Source: an uncultured Pseudomonadota bacterium (GTDB taxonomy: Bacteria > Pseudomonadota > Gammaproteobacteria > Steroidobacterales > Steroidobacteraceae). Taken from it: a stretch of 64,000 nucleotides of DNA. Positions 16,684 to 26,031 of this stretch are shown in pieces. The stretch's first letter is position 1. Each line of letters starts with the position of its first letter. A program made the position numbers and the translations under genes. Location of the stretch: contig CAISDJ010000024.1 of NCBI GenBank assembly GCA_903884105.1, positions 62,001 to 126,000 on the forward strand, in the 5' to 3' direction. The notes under the pieces were generated by a model. It worked only from the letters and a program-made list of their open reading frames with translations, searched no databases and was not told the DNA's origin.

Positions 16684-17112
16684 TTAGATCTTCAGCGCGT
16701 TGGGCTGCTGGGCGGTATGCGGATGAGCCGCGCCCGCGAATACGTGGAGTTTCTTGAACATCGCGCGGCCCAGCGGATTCTTGGGCAGCATGCCCTTCAC
16801 CGCGAATTCGATGACCCGTTCCGGGTGCTCGGCCAGCAGCTTCTCGAGGTTCGTTTCCTTGAGGTTGCCTTCGTAGCCCGTGTGCCGGTAGTACATCTTG
16901 TCCTGAAGCTTGGCGCCCGTGACCTTGATCTTCTCAGCGTTGATGACGATCAGGTTGTCACCCGTATCCATATGGGGGGTGTATTCAGGCTTGTGCTTGC
17001 CACGAAGACGGAAAGCCAGCTGCGTCGCCAGGCGACCCAGGGTCTGTTCAGCGGCGTCCACGACATACCAGTCGCGGCGGATAGTGGCCGTTTTAGCGAA
17101 AACGGTCTTCAT
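16684..17112 (-). CDS. rplM: 50S ribosomal protein L13
   Basis: 142-residue L13, one of the early assembly proteins of the large subunit. The start [20 protein letters not shown] was chosen because it is the family N-terminus; an open frame extends 41 codons upstream but is not conserved-looking. Diagnostic blocks are [35 protein letters not shown] and [20 protein letters not shown]. First gene of rplM-rpsI. A promoter-like TTAGAC-16 bp-TATAGC lies about 15-45 bp upstream on the minus strand. Confidence 0.96.
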   Translation of the reverse strand: MKTVFAKTATIRRDWYVVDAAEQTLGRLATQLAFRLRGKHKPEYTPHMDTGDNLIVINAEKIKVTGAKLQDKMYYRHTGYEGNLKETNLEKLLAEHPERVIEFAVKGMLPKNPLGRAMFKKLHVFAGAAHPHTAQQPNALKI

Positions 17113-17289
17113 AACGTGAGCTCCGGAAAAATCCGCTATAGGCGGAAGGCCGACAAGTCTAATGGACGACCCAGGGGTTTGCAAACCAAAACTCCCCCTC
17201 ACTGGGGCCGGCGAAGGCCCCATCTTGAGGGGCATTGTCCCCCGCAGCGGGGACAGCGAAGGGACGGAATCGCCATATATAATGTGTCC
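17113..17289. promoter_or_regulatory. Divergent rplM/coq7 control region
   Basis: For rplM, TTAGAC and TATAGC on the minus strand near 17134-17163 look like a sigma-70 promoter. For coq7, a perfect TATAAT at 17278-17283 ends 6 bp before its ATG, with no Shine-Dalgarno sequence between them. A hairpin TGTCCCC/GGGGACA lies at 17236-17255. I see no good -35 element for the TATAAT box at 16-18 bp spacing. Confidence 0.5.
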
Positions 17290-17988
17290 ATGCCAGGATC
17301 CCGCGCCTCGCCCTCAAGCCCCCCGCCCGCCCGTCCTGCCGATCGGCCCTTGAGGCCCGCGTCGTTGCTGGATTCCCTGATCACCGAGGCCGACCGGGCG
17401 CTGCGGACCCTGTCTGGCGTGTATGCCACGACGACACGACCCAATCCGGCCCGCTCCGCCCCGGAAACCGTGACCGCACCGGCCGAGAAGCGACGGATTG
17501 CCGGCCTGATGCGCGTCAACCATTCCGGGGAGATTGCCGCCCAGGCGCTGTACCACGGACAGGCCTTCGTCGCCCGGGACCCGGCCACCCGAGCCGCCCT
17601 GCAGGAAGCCGCCCGCGAAGAAGGCGATCACCTCGTGTGGTGCGCCGACCGTATCCATGAACTCGGTGGGCGAACCAGCCTGCTGGATCCCCTCTGGTAC
17701 GGCGGTTCCTTCGCGATCGGGGTGCTGGCTGCATCGATGGGGGATGCCACCAGCTTCGGCTTCGTCGCGGAAACGGAAAAGCAGGTGGGCGACCACCTGG
17801 AAGCCCACCTGCAACAGTTGCCCGCAGGTGACGAGAGGACCCGCGCCATCCTCTCGCAGATGCGGATCGATGAAGCGCACCACGGTGGAGCAGCCGTGAA
17901 TGCCGGCGGAACGACGTTGCCTGCCCTGGTGCGGGCAGCCATGAAACTCACCGGGAAAGTGATGACGACAGCGGCACGCTGGTTGTGA
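17290..17988 (+). CDS. coq7: Coq7-type demethoxyubiquinone hydroxylase
   Basis: 232-residue di-iron monooxygenase for the last ring hydroxylation of ubiquinone synthesis. After a variable proline-rich N-terminus (residues 1-35), the ferritin-like four-helix bundle carries the metal ligands in [57 protein letters not shown] and [12 protein letters not shown]. The first ATG was used; it lies just after a TATAAT box, so the message may be leaderless. Together with UbiH and UbiI-type genes elsewhere in the window, this supplies an O2-dependent pathway. Confidence 0.9.
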   Translation: MPGSRASPSSPPPARPADRPLRPASLLDSLITEADRALRTLSGVYATTTRPNPARSAPETVTAPAEKRRIAGLMRVNHSGEIAAQALYHGQAFVARDPATRAALQEAAREEGDHLVWCADRIHELGGRTSLLDPLWYGGSFAIGVLAASMGDATSFGFVAETEKQVGDHLEAHLQQLPAGDERTRAILSQMRIDEAHHGGAAVNAGGTTLPALVRAAMKLTGKVMTTAARWL

Positions 17989-18105
17989 TGCGGCAGACGT
18001 GCGTTTTACATATCACTTGCAGCAAGTCTTTGGGTATATTAAAAGGCGCGCAGGGCTTTTCGCGTTTGACACGCGTCAAGACCAACAACAATAGAAGGGG
18101 ATCCT

Positions 18106-18831
18106 ATGGACGAGGGCATGAAACCGTTGAGCGACATACCGGCCATCAACCGGTTCCTGAGCTACTGCCGCATCCGCACCGTGCCATCGAAGACGGTTGT
18201 CATCCACGCGGGCGACCTGCCCGATATCCTCTACTACATCGTGCACGGCTCGGTCGAAGTCATGATCGAGGACGAGGAAGGCAACGAGATGGTGCTGGCC
18301 TACCTCAACAAGGGCCAGTTCTTCGGTGAGATGGGCCTGTTCTACGAACAGCCCACCCGCAGCGCCTGGGTCCGCACCCGCCAACAGTGCGAGCTCGCGG
18401 AAATGACCTATCCCCGCTTCCGCCAGCTGGCTGCCGAGAGCCCCGGACTCGTGTTCGAGCTCGCGACGCAGCTGGCCACGCGCCTCGATCGCACGAACCG
18501 CAAGCTCGGCGATCTGGCTTTCGTGGACGTCACGGGCCGCGTCGCGCACGCGATCATGGACCTCTGCGGCGAACCCGATGCGATGACGCATCCGGAAGGC
18601 ATGCAGATCAAGGTCAGCCGGCAGGAATTGTCGCGTCTCGTTGGCTGCTCCCGCGAAATGGCGGGGCGCGTACTGAAGGTGCTTGAAGACCAGCGCCTGC
18701 TGCGCGCGACGGGCAAGACCATTGTCGTGTTCGGCGCCCGCCCCAAGGTCCGCACGCGGCCCATGCTCGCGGCGCGCACCCCGATCGTCGCCAAGGAGCG
18801 CAGCGGCGTTCCTGACGACGACGACGAGTAG
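18106..18831 (+). CDS. CRP-family transcription regulator (Clp/Vfr type)
   Basis: 241-residue global regulator with an N-terminal cyclic-nucleotide-binding barrel (about 25-130), dimerisation helix and C-terminal winged helix. The phosphate-binding cassette FGEMGLFYEQPTRSAWVR keeps the glutamate, arginine and serine that bind cAMP in E. coli CRP. The recognition helix GCSREMAGRVLKVLEDQ keeps the DNA-contacting Arg and Glu. In the dimerisation helix the E. coli Thr-Ser pair that contacts adenine is Thr-Asn here (LDRTNRKLGDLAF). This may alter ligand preference, as in Xanthomonas Clp, which responds to cyclic di-GMP; ligand identity is open. An acidic DDDDE tail ends the protein. Confidence 0.88.
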   Translation: MDEGMKPLSDIPAINRFLSYCRIRTVPSKTVVIHAGDLPDILYYIVHGSVEVMIEDEEGNEMVLAYLNKGQFFGEMGLFYEQPTRSAWVRTRQQCELAEMTYPRFRQLAAESPGLVFELATQLATRLDRTNRKLGDLAFVDVTGRVAHAIMDLCGEPDAMTHPEGMQIKVSRQELSRLVGCSREMAGRVLKVLEDQRLLRATGKTIVVFGARPKVRTRPMLAARTPIVAKERSGVPDDDDE

Positions 18832-18858
18832 CAGGCGGTTGCCTGCGGCGAACCGCTA

Positions 18859-19038
18859 GTGACTGGTGGCCGGTGATCGGTGGCCCGTAACTAGCGAGTA
18901 ATCAGAAATGAAAAAGGCCGGCATTGCCGGCCTTTTTCTGTTTCTGGCTCTGTCTCTGTCTGACCACTGACCACTGACCACCGATCACCGATCACCGATC
19001 ACCGATCACCGGCCACCGATCACCGGCCACCGATCACT
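18859..19038. repeat. Paired heptanucleotide arrays flanking a terminator (crp/rpe)
   Basis: Right array 18962-19038: eleven consecutive 7-bp units in exact register, variants of GACCACT, GATCACC and GGCCACC. Left array 18859-18900: six 7-bp units (AGTGACT, GGTGGCC, GGTGATC and similar) that are the reverse complement of the right ones. The intervening 60 bp contain a strong hairpin. The right array runs to the stop codon of rpe. The whole can fold as one long imperfect stem. Confidence 0.85.
18911..18937. terminator. Bidirectional terminator between crp-family gene and rpe
   Basis: AAAAAGGCCGGCA followed by TTGCCGGCCTTTTT, a GC-rich perfect stem with A and T tracts either side, placed between converging genes. 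Confidence 0.9.
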
Positions 19039-19714
19039 ACCCTCTTCCGGCTTTCGCGATCTCTTCGCGCATGCGGCTGATCATCGCGCGGTAGTCCGGC
19101 GCACCGAACACCGCGGACCCGGCAACGAACGTGTCCGCGCCTGCCCGCGCAATCTCGCCGATGTTGTCAGCCTTTACGCCGCCATCGACTTCCAGTCGAA
19201 TCTCGCGACCGCTGGCATCGATCCGCTCGCGCACCTTGCGCAACTTGTCGAGCGTCGTCGGAATGAAAGACTGGCCGCCAAAACCGGGGTTGACCGACAT
19301 GAGCAGGATCATGTCCACCTTGTCGATCAGGTGATCGAGCCAGTTGAGCGGCGTGGCGGGGTTGAACACGAGTCCGGGCAGGCATCCGCTGTCGCGGATC
19401 AGGCCGATCGTTCGATCCACATGTTCGCTCGCTTCCGGGTGGAAGGTAATCCACGTGGCACCGGCCTTCGCGAAATCCGGAATGATCCGGTCCACCGGCT
19501 TGACCATCAGGTGCACATCGATCGGCGCCTTGATGCCGTGCTTGCGCAGCGCCTCGCACACGAGCGGGCCGATGGTGAGGTTCGGCACGTAATGATTGTC
19601 CATGACGTCGAAGTGGACGATGTCTGCACCGGCCGCCAGCACGGCCTCCACTTCCTCCCCCAGTCGGGCGAAATCGGCAGACAGAATCGACGGTGCTATC
19701 CACGGCTGCATCAT
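19037..19714 (-). CDS. rpe: Ribulose-phosphate 3-epimerase
   Basis: 225-residue TIM-barrel enzyme interconverting ribulose 5-phosphate and xylulose 5-phosphate. Metal and catalytic residues are in the expected strands: [62 protein letters not shown] and [15 protein letters not shown]. Full length. Its last codons touch the heptanucleotide array at 18962-19038. The downstream paired repeats and terminator separate it from the CRP-family gene. Confidence 0.95.
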   Translation of the reverse strand: MMQPWIAPSILSADFARLGEEVEAVLAAGADIVHFDVMDNHYVPNLTIGPLVCEALRKHGIKAPIDVHLMVKPVDRIIPDFAKAGATWITFHPEASEHVDRTIGLIRDSGCLPGLVFNPATPLNWLDHLIDKVDMILLMSVNPGFGGQSFIPTTLDKLRKVRERIDASGREIRLEVDGGVKADNIGEIARAGADTFVAGSAVFGAPDYRAMISRMREEIAKAGRG

Positions 19715-19756
19715 GGGGGACCTTGGGCTATTCGGGCTCGCGAAGAGAACACTGTA

Positions 19757-20551
19757 TCACTTGATCCCGCGGGCTTCGCTGATCAGCTCGTAGGCTGCGC
19801 GGACCTGCCGGGTCTTCTCTTCGGCTACTTTCATCATGGACTCGGGCAGGCCCTTCGCGACCAGCTTGTCCGGGTGGTTCTGGTTCATCAGCCGGCGATA
19901 GGCCTTCTTGACGTCCGCATCGCTGGTTTCGGGGCCCACGCCCAGCACCTCATAGGCCGAAGTCTGGTTTTCGGCTGCGCGCTGCCCAGGCGTCTGGCCG
20001 TCCGGCTGCTGCATCCGCAGCAGCGCCTCCATGCGCGCAAGCTCCAGCGTCGAGATCTCGAGCACGCGGCATATGCGTTCGAGCACGGCGCGGCCGGGAC
20101 CGTGCATCGCCCCCCCCCACAACGCGGCCTGGATCTGGATCTGCATGAACATGCGCGCGAGGTCGCCGCGCCCGCGAATCTGCGCGTGCAACTGGCCAAG
20201 CGTGGCTTCGAGCGGAAAATCGCGGGCCTTGCCGGTGTTGAACAGGTCGATGGCAAGGCGCGTCTCCGGCTGGCCCAGCCCGAACTGCTGCATCACCTGG
20301 CGGGCAGCATGAATCTCCTGTTCGGACACGCGGCCGTCCGACTTCGCGAGATGCCCCATCGCCTGGAAGGTCGCGCGGAAAAACGTTTCCTGCACGGCGC
20401 GGGCAGGCGAAACGCCGGAGTGCGCACCGTGGCTCTTGCGTTCGATCTGCAGGTCCACCTGATGGCCCGCGAGACTGCCGAGCAGCGCACCCGCCGGCCC
20501 GCCGACAAAGAAGCCGAACAGGCCGCCCAATATCTTTCCCTGCAATGCCAC
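19757..20551 (-). CDS. djlA: DnaJ-like membrane protein DjlA
   Basis: 264-residue type III J-domain co-chaperone anchored in the inner membrane with its J domain in the cytoplasm. The GTG start (valine of VALQGKILGGLFGFFVGGPA) was chosen because it places the single transmembrane segment at the N-terminus, as in E. coli, and GGGAG lies upstream. The central TerB-like domain includes FFRATFQAMGHLAKSDGRVS. The C-terminal J domain has YEVLGVGPETSDADVKKAYR and the HPD tripeptide in MNQNHPDKLVAKG, so it should stimulate DnaK. Confidence 0.9.
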   Translation of the reverse strand: MALQGKILGGLFGFFVGGPAGALLGSLAGHQVDLQIERKSHGAHSGVSPARAVQETFFRATFQAMGHLAKSDGRVSEQEIHAARQVMQQFGLGQPETRLAIDLFNTGKARDFPLEATLGQLHAQIRGRGDLARMFMQIQIQAALWGGAMHGPGRAVLERICRVLEISTLELARMEALLRMQQPDGQTPGQRAAENQTSAYEVLGVGPETSDADVKKAYRRLMNQNHPDKLVAKGLPESMMKVAEEKTRQVRAAYELISEARGIK

Positions 20552-20753
20552 CCGCTTGGCTCTCCCACCGTAACTGACATACCCGTTCGCGCATCTCGAG
20601 CGGCAGGGCCCCAAGTTGACCCCGTCAAGGGACCGCTGAGACAATGCCTCAAGACAGGTATGGTACCAGCCACGGCATCGGCAGCGGGCCGACAGTCCGC
20701 ATCACTGCCTTCCCCACCTCCTCCCGCCAGCCAGCCCAGAGGCTTTTCCGCTC

Positions 20754-21668
20754 ATGAGTGTGTCGACCCTCCCCGTTTCGCCCCCGTTGCTGCAATCGGA
20801 CCTCAAGGGCCTGACACGCATCCACCAGGGCAAGGTGCGGGACATCTACGCGGTCGATGCGGAACACATGCTGATCGTGACGACGGATCGCATGAGCGCG
20901 TTCGACGTGGTGCTGCCCGATCCCATCCCAGGCAAGGGTCGCATTCTCACCGAGATCTCGCGCTTCTGGTTCGACCGGACACGGCACCTTGTGCCGAATC
21001 ATCTAGCCACGAGGGCCGGCCTTGATCTCGCCACCGTCGTGCCGGATGCCGCCGAGCGCAACCTGATCGTCGACCGTGCGATGGTCGTCCGCAAGCTCAA
21101 GGCGCTGCCCGTTGAGGCGGTCGTGCGTGGCTACCTGATCGGGTCTGGCTGGAACGATTACCAACGCACCGGAGAGGTCTGCGGCATTCGCCTGCCGGCA
21201 GGCTTGCGGCAGGCGGACAAGCTGCCCGAGCCGCTCTTCACGCCGTCCTCGAAAGCCCCCGCAGGCCAGCACGACGAAAACATCGGCTTCGAGCAGGTGG
21301 TGCAGACGATCGGCGCCGACCTGGCGGACAGGATGCGCGCGGCCGCCCTCGCACTGTATGGCTTCGCTGCAGCGCATGCGGCCCCACGCGGCATCATCGT
21401 CGCGGACACCAAGTTCGAGTTCGGCCTCGACGACAACGGCACGCTGACGCTGATCGACGAGGCACTGACGCCGGACTCCTCCCGCTTCTGGCCGATGGAC
21501 ACCTATCGTCCCGGCATGAGTCCGCCGAGTTTCGACAAGCAGATCATCCGCGACTATCTCGAGACGCTCACCTGGAACAAGCGCCCCCCGGGACCGAAGT
21601 TGCCGCCGGAGATCATAGAGCGCACGAGCGCACGGTATGCGCAGGCGCTCAGGTTGCTCACCAGGTGA
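20754..21668 (+). CDS. purC: Phosphoribosylaminoimidazole-succinocarboxamide synthase
   Basis: 304-residue SAICAR synthetase of de novo purine synthesis; it joins CAIR and aspartate using ATP. Blocks visible: [20 protein letters not shown] (ATP-binding beta-strands), [51 protein letters not shown] and [13 protein letters not shown]. Length fits the longer proteobacterial form. It diverges from djlA and is followed after 33 bp by a histidine kinase gene. Confidence 0.95.
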   Translation: MSVSTLPVSPPLLQSDLKGLTRIHQGKVRDIYAVDAEHMLIVTTDRMSAFDVVLPDPIPGKGRILTEISRFWFDRTRHLVPNHLATRAGLDLATVVPDAAERNLIVDRAMVVRKLKALPVEAVVRGYLIGSGWNDYQRTGEVCGIRLPAGLRQADKLPEPLFTPSSKAPAGQHDENIGFEQVVQTIGADLADRMRAAALALYGFAAAHAAPRGIIVADTKFEFGLDDNGTLTLIDEALTPDSSRFWPMDTYRPGMSPPSFDKQIIRDYLETLTWNKRPPGPKLPPEIIERTSARYAQALRLLTR

Positions 21669-21701
21669 CACCAGGGACCCTCCCCGCCTGCCAGAGCAAA
21701 C

Positions 21702-22793
21702 ATGGCTGACACCCTGCCCGCGGAAGGAGATGCGGACGCCAAGCGGGCAGACCCATGGCTGCAGCGGCACATGCCAGTCGCGATCACGCTGTTCTATCTC
21801 GCACTGGGTGTCGCCTGGGTTCTGTTCTCCGATCTCGCTGTCGAACGATTCGTCACCTCTCCCACCGAGGCGGCGCGTTTCCAGACCTGCAAGGGCGTGC
21901 TGTATGTACTGCTGTCGGCAGCGGTCATCTACCTGCTGCTGCGCGTTTACCATAGTCGCAACCAGCGAAGCCTCACGATCGTCTCGCGCATGGCGGAGGC
22001 GCTGATCGAATCGGAAGGCGCACTGCGCAATGCCAACCTGGACCTCGAACGCCGTATCGAGGAACGGACACAGCAGCTGGAAGCGGCGAACCGGGAACTC
22101 GAAGCCTTCGTCCATGCGGTCTCGCACGACTTGCGGGCTCCCCTGCGTTCCATGACCGGCTTCAGCAAGGCGCTGCAGGACATGGCGCCCGCGACCCTTG
22201 ACGACAAGGCGCAGCACTACCTCAAGCGCATCCAGGAAGCGAGCCAGCGCATGGTGGAACTCATCGACGATCTGCTCGACCTGTCGCGCATCGGCCAGAG
22301 CCAGATGCTGCATCAGCAAGTGGACCTCAGCCGGCTCGTGGCCGACTGCGGGGCCCGCATCGGCGAGCGCTTTCCGGGACGGCAGGTGAGGCTCACGATC
22401 GAACCGGAGATGACGGTGCACGGCGATTTGCGGCTGCTGCGAATCGCAATCGAGAACCTGCTCGACAACGCCTGGAAGTACACGGCGCACGCGCCGGTGG
22501 CGGCGGTCGAGGTCGGCAGCGAACAAGTTGCAGGGGAACGCTGCTTCTTCGTACGCGACAATGGCGTGGGCTTCGACATGGCCTACTCAGGCAGGCTGTT
22601 CGGCGCGTTCCAGCGAATGCACACGGAATCGCAGTTCCCCGGCACCGGTATCGGACTTGTCACTGTGCACCGCATCCTGTCACGGCACGGCGGGCGGATC
22701 TGGGCTGACGCTGCCATCAACCGGGGTGCAACCTTCACATTCACGCTGCCGCACGCCAAGGGCTACCTCCAGAACGCCCCTCCGCCTGCATGA
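21702..22793 (+). CDS. Membrane sensor histidine kinase
   Basis: 363-residue kinase. Two membrane segments (about residues 25-45 and 64-82) bracket a very short periplasmic loop, so it probably senses something in or near the membrane or works through partners. A coiled coil (LDLERRIEERTQQLEAANRE) leads to the HisKA domain with the phosphorylated histidine in AVSHDLRAPLRSMTGF. The ATPase domain carries N box ENLLDNAWKYT, G1 DNGVGFDMAY and G2 GTGIGLVTVHRILSRHGG. The gene overlaps the next, a single-domain response regulator, by 4 bp. The signal is unknown. Confidence 0.88.
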   Translation: MADTLPAEGDADAKRADPWLQRHMPVAITLFYLALGVAWVLFSDLAVERFVTSPTEAARFQTCKGVLYVLLSAAVIYLLLRVYHSRNQRSLTIVSRMAEALIESEGALRNANLDLERRIEERTQQLEAANRELEAFVHAVSHDLRAPLRSMTGFSKALQDMAPATLDDKAQHYLKRIQEASQRMVELIDDLLDLSRIGQSQMLHQQVDLSRLVADCGARIGERFPGRQVRLTIEPEMTVHGDLRLLRIAIENLLDNAWKYTAHAPVAAVEVGSEQVAGERCFFVRDNGVGFDMAYSGRLFGAFQRMHTESQFPGTGIGLVTVHRILSRHGGRIWADAAINRGATFTFTLPHAKGYLQNAPPPA

Positions 22794-23176
22794 GCGCATC
22801 CCTCAAGGTCCTGCTGGTCGAAGACACCGCGGCGGACTGCGAGCTGGCCGTTGCAATGCTCATCCGGAGATGGCCTGACCTCGCGTTCGAACGCGTCGCA
22901 ACTGAAAGGGAATTCCTGTCCGCCCTGGCGCGGGAACCGGACATCATCATCGCGGACTTCGAAGTCCCGGGATTCGGCGCGATCGCCGCCTTGCGCATCC
23001 TCGCCGAAACAGCCAGCCGGATCCCGCTCCTGGTCTACACCGGCACGGTGGCGCCGGCCCAGCTGGATGAGTGCATCCGACTGGGCGCTGCAGGGTGCCT
23101 GCTCAAGAGCCAGTGGTCCGCGCTTGTGCCCACGGTCAACGGCTTGCTACACCCCCAGCTCATTGCCAATTCGTAG
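22790..23176 (+). CDS. Single-domain response regulator
   Basis: 128-residue receiver domain with no output domain. The acidic pocket VLLVEDTAADCE, the phospho-acceptor aspartate in IIIADFEVPGFGA, the threonine in LLVYTGTVAP and the lysine in GCLLKSQWSAL are all in place, so it should be phosphorylated. It is translationally coupled to the upstream kinase. Like CheY or Spo0F types, it must act by protein-protein contact or as a phosphate sink; no target is adjacent. Confidence 0.88.
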   Translation: MSASLKVLLVEDTAADCELAVAMLIRRWPDLAFERVATEREFLSALAREPDIIIADFEVPGFGAIAALRILAETASRIPLLVYTGTVAPAQLDECIRLGAAGCLLKSQWSALVPTVNGLLHPQLIANS

Positions 23177-23182
23177 TGACCC

Positions 23183-24487
23183 ATGGACCTCATCGCCTAT
23201 TTCGGATCACTCACGGCCCGGCTCGAACAGCGCCTGTTCGAGCCCACCTCGGCCAGGGCATTGCCCGTCATGGTGCTGTTGCGTTACCCCTTCGCGCTGC
23301 TGCGCGACCTGACCCAGGGCAACCTGACACTGCGCGCCATGAGCCTGGTCTACACGACCCTCCTGTCGATCGTGCCGCTTATCGCGCTCTCGTTCTCGGT
23401 GCTGAAGGGCCTCGGCTACCACCGCTATCTCGAGCCGATCCTGTACCAGTTCCTCGAACCGCTCGGCGAACGCGCCACTGAAATCACCGCCCGAGTCATG
23501 GGGTTCGTCGAGAACGTCCAGAGCGGCGTACTCGGGTCACTCGGCCTCGCCTTCCTGCTCTATACCGTCATCTCGATGATCCAGAAGGTCGAGGAGAGCT
23601 TCAACTTCGTATGGCGGGTGGGACGGCCGCGCAGTCTGGGACGGCGCTTCAGCGAGTACCTGAGCGTCATGGTGGTCGGCCCCGTCATCATGGTGGCAGC
23701 CATGGGCCTGATCGCTACCGTCGGCAGCAACGGCATGGTGCAGTTCGTCGCCCATATCCAATTCTTCGGCGTCGCGCTCGCGCAGATCGGCCGACTGACG
23801 CCGTACGTGCTCGTGGCGGGCGTCTTCACCTTCATGTACGCGTTCATTCCGAACACCAAGGTGGAAATCCGCGCTGCGGCGGTGGGGGGCGTGGTGGCGG
23901 GCGTGCTGTGGTCCGCGAGCGGCGAGCTGTTCGCCGCCATCGTCGTCCACTCTTCGCGCACGATGGCCATCTACGCGGGCTTTGCCATCGTCATCGTCGG
24001 CCTGATGTGGCTGTACCTGTCGTGGCTGATCCTGCTGCTCGGCGTCCAGCTCGCGTTCTACCTGCAGCATCCGCAGTTCCTGCGGCCCGGCCACGGGGAC
24101 ATCCGGCTGACGTCCGGCCTCAAGGAGCGGCTCGCGTTGTCGCTGATGTATCTCGTTGGCAAGGACTTCCGGATCACGGGCCCGACGTGGACGCTGCAAC
24201 GGCTCGCTGAGTCGCTCGAAGTACCGGGTACGGCCCTCGGGCCTGTCGTTGCGTGCCTCGAACGTCGAGGCTTGCTCGTTGCGACCGAGGAAGAAATACT
24301 CATGCCCGGGAGGGACCTCGGGAGCATCGGACTGGCTGAGATTCTCGAAGCAGTGCGCAACGACGGTGAGGGACCGCGAATGCCCCTGGGGCGAAGCATC
24401 GAGCCCGCGGAGGCGGCGGCTCGCGAAGCGGAGGCCGCCATCAATGCCAGCATGAACGGCCGGACGCTGAAGGACCTGGTGGAATAG
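23183..24487 (+). CDS. YihY/BrkB-family inner membrane protein (UPF0761)
   Basis: 434-residue polytopic membrane protein of the YihY family, function uncertain. The conserved N-terminal part LTLRAMSLVYTTLLSIVPLI begins the membrane domain. Later helices include GLAFLLYTVISMIQKVEESF, VVGPVIMVAAMGLIATV and IAIVIVGLMWLYLSWLILLL-like segments, about six in all. The cytoplasmic C-terminal 130 residues contain a winged-helix-like stretch (PTWTLQRLAESLEVPGTALG). It follows the response regulator by 6 bp, so may be part of the same transcript. Confidence 0.85.
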   Translation: MDLIAYFGSLTARLEQRLFEPTSARALPVMVLLRYPFALLRDLTQGNLTLRAMSLVYTTLLSIVPLIALSFSVLKGLGYHRYLEPILYQFLEPLGERATEITARVMGFVENVQSGVLGSLGLAFLLYTVISMIQKVEESFNFVWRVGRPRSLGRRFSEYLSVMVVGPVIMVAAMGLIATVGSNGMVQFVAHIQFFGVALAQIGRLTPYVLVAGVFTFMYAFIPNTKVEIRAAAVGGVVAGVLWSASGELFAAIVVHSSRTMAIYAGFAIVIVGLMWLYLSWLILLLGVQLAFYLQHPQFLRPGHGDIRLTSGLKERLALSLMYLVGKDFRITGPTWTLQRLAESLEVPGTALGPVVACLERRGLLVATEEEILMPGRDLGSIGLAEILEAVRNDGEGPRMPLGRSIEPAEAAAREAEAAINASMNGRTLKDLVE

Positions 24488-24509
24488 GCGAAGCGAACAG
24501 CGGATACCG

Positions 24510-24609
24510 TGGAAGCATGGAAGCCGGAAATACTCCGCCTGGGCTTCGCCTTCCCCGACTTCTCTGGCTTCCCCGCCATCCCTCGCTTCCATGGCTTCCC
24601 TGGCTATTC
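24510..24609. repeat. Imperfect inverted GGAAGC repeat (YihY gene/pmbA)
   Basis: GGAAGC units spaced 8 and 7 bp (24511-24530) are answered by GCTTCC units with the same spacing (about 24584-24604). The pattern resembles the heptanucleotide arrays elsewhere in the window but is less regular. It fills the gap between converging genes. Confidence 0.45.
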
Positions 24610-25953
24610 CCCCGCGATCGTCATCTTCTCGACCAGGATCGAGCCCGTCCGCACGCCACCGCGAGGGTCGACGTCACTCCCGACAGCAACGATGTTGCGG
24701 TAGATATCTTTCAGATTGCCCGCGATCGTGATCTCGTGCACGGGATGACTCAAGGAACCGTTCTCGACCCAGTAGCCCGCGGCACCGCGGGAATAGTCGC
24801 CGGTCACGCCATTGATGCCGTGCCCCATCAGCTCGGTCACGACGAGACCTCGGCCCATGAGCTTGAGCATCGCATCGAAGTCTCGTGCGCCGGTGGGCGC
24901 AATCAGGTTGTGCACGCCCCCCGAGTTGCCCGTCGTCTTGAGTCCAAGTTTGCGGGCGGAATACGTGCTGAGCAGATAGCCGTCCAGCACGCCTGCGCTC
25001 ACCAGTTCGCGATCACGCGTGATGACACCTTCGCTGTCGAAGGGCGCACTGGCCAGTGCCTTCGGAATGTGCGGTCGCTCTGACAGGGAGAACCAATCGG
25101 GAAACACCTGCTGCCCTGCCGCATCGAGCAGGAACGAAGAGCGTCGATACTGGCTGCCGCCCCGAATCGCGCCGAGGAAATGACCGATCAGGCCGCGTGC
25201 GAGCTCCGGCACAAACAAGACCGGTGCCGTGCAGGTCGCCATCCTCGCTGCGCCGAGCCTGTCGAGCGCACGGCGTGCCGCGTGCCGGCCGATGGCGAGG
25301 CCGTCCTCGAGCTCTCGCCAGTCGCGTACCGAGCTGTACCAGTAGTCCCGCTGCATCTCGTCGCCCTTGCCGGCGATGACCACGCAGCTGAGCGAGTGCA
25401 CGGTGCTCGCGTAACCGCCCAGGAAACCGAGCGTGTTGCCGAACACCCGCAGGCCCTGGTGCGTGCTGAGCGATGCACCATCGGAATTGCTGATGCGGGG
25501 ATCGGCCTGCAACGCCGCGGCTTCACAGGCGATGGCCATGTCGCGGGCAGCCTCGGGCTCGATGTCCCAGGGATGGCACAGATCGAGGTCCGGAATGTCG
25601 CGCGCGATCATGTCGGGGTCGGGCAACCCGGCACAGGGGTCCTCCGCCGTGAAGCCCGCGATGCTGACGGCCTTCGCGACCGTCTCCGAAATGGCCTGGT
25701 GCGACAGGTCGCCCGTGCTGGCCGAGCCCTTGCGCTTGCCCCGGTAGACGGTCACGCCCATGCCGCGGTCGCGCTGGTACTCGAGGGTTTCCACGTCACC
25801 GAGCCGCGCCGTGACGGACAGGCCCGTATCGATGGAAATGCCGACTTCGGCTTCACTGGCACCGAGACGTGTCGTCTCGTCGAGCGCGAACCGGACGAGG
25901 CTGTCGAGGTCGTCGCGGTTCAGGGCCGGGGCGGATTTCTGCGGCAGGGACAT
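24604..25953 (-). CDS. pmbA: Metalloprotease subunit PmbA (TldE)
   Basis: 449-residue TldD/PmbA-family protein. TldD and TldE form a cytoplasmic heterodimeric protease that clips unfolded peptides, matures microcin B17-type peptides and degrades the CcdA antitoxin. The catalytic zinc site is in TldD; this subunit lacks an HExxxH motif, as expected. Recognisable parts include GASEAEVGISIDTGLSVTAR, GVTVYRGKRKGSASTGDLS and the C-terminal GVTGDYSRGAAGYWVENG. The partner tldD lies about 4 kb downstream in this window. The gene diverges from darP, another common PmbA neighbour. Confidence 0.93.
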   Translation of the reverse strand: MSLPQKSAPALNRDDLDSLVRFALDETTRLGASEAEVGISIDTGLSVTARLGDVETLEYQRDRGMGVTVYRGKRKGSASTGDLSHQAISETVAKAVSIAGFTAEDPCAGLPDPDMIARDIPDLDLCHPWDIEPEAARDMAIACEAAALQADPRISNSDGASLSTHQGLRVFGNTLGFLGGYASTVHSLSCVVIAGKGDEMQRDYWYSSVRDWRELEDGLAIGRHAARRALDRLGAARMATCTAPVLFVPELARGLIGHFLGAIRGGSQYRRSSFLLDAAGQQVFPDWFSLSERPHIPKALASAPFDSEGVITRDRELVSAGVLDGYLLSTYSARKLGLKTTGNSGGVHNLIAPTGARDFDAMLKLMGRGLVVTELMGHGINGVTGDYSRGAAGYWVENGSLSHPVHEITIAGNLKDIYRNIVAVGSDVDPRGGVRTGSILVEKMTIAGE

Positions 25954-26031
25954 GGCGCAACCTTGGGATTTGAGAGGAACGCATTATATCCCGGCTTCAC
26001 GGCGGTCATGGAACCGTCTATCGTGCTGCCC

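Noticed and set aside
18962-19038. CRISPR array
   Set aside because: Units are 7 bp and contiguous with no spacers; it is a short tandem repeat.
19331-21025. 564-codon frame crossing rpe, djlA and the purC start
   Set aside because: Antisense or out-of-frame to three identified genes; a GC-skew shadow.
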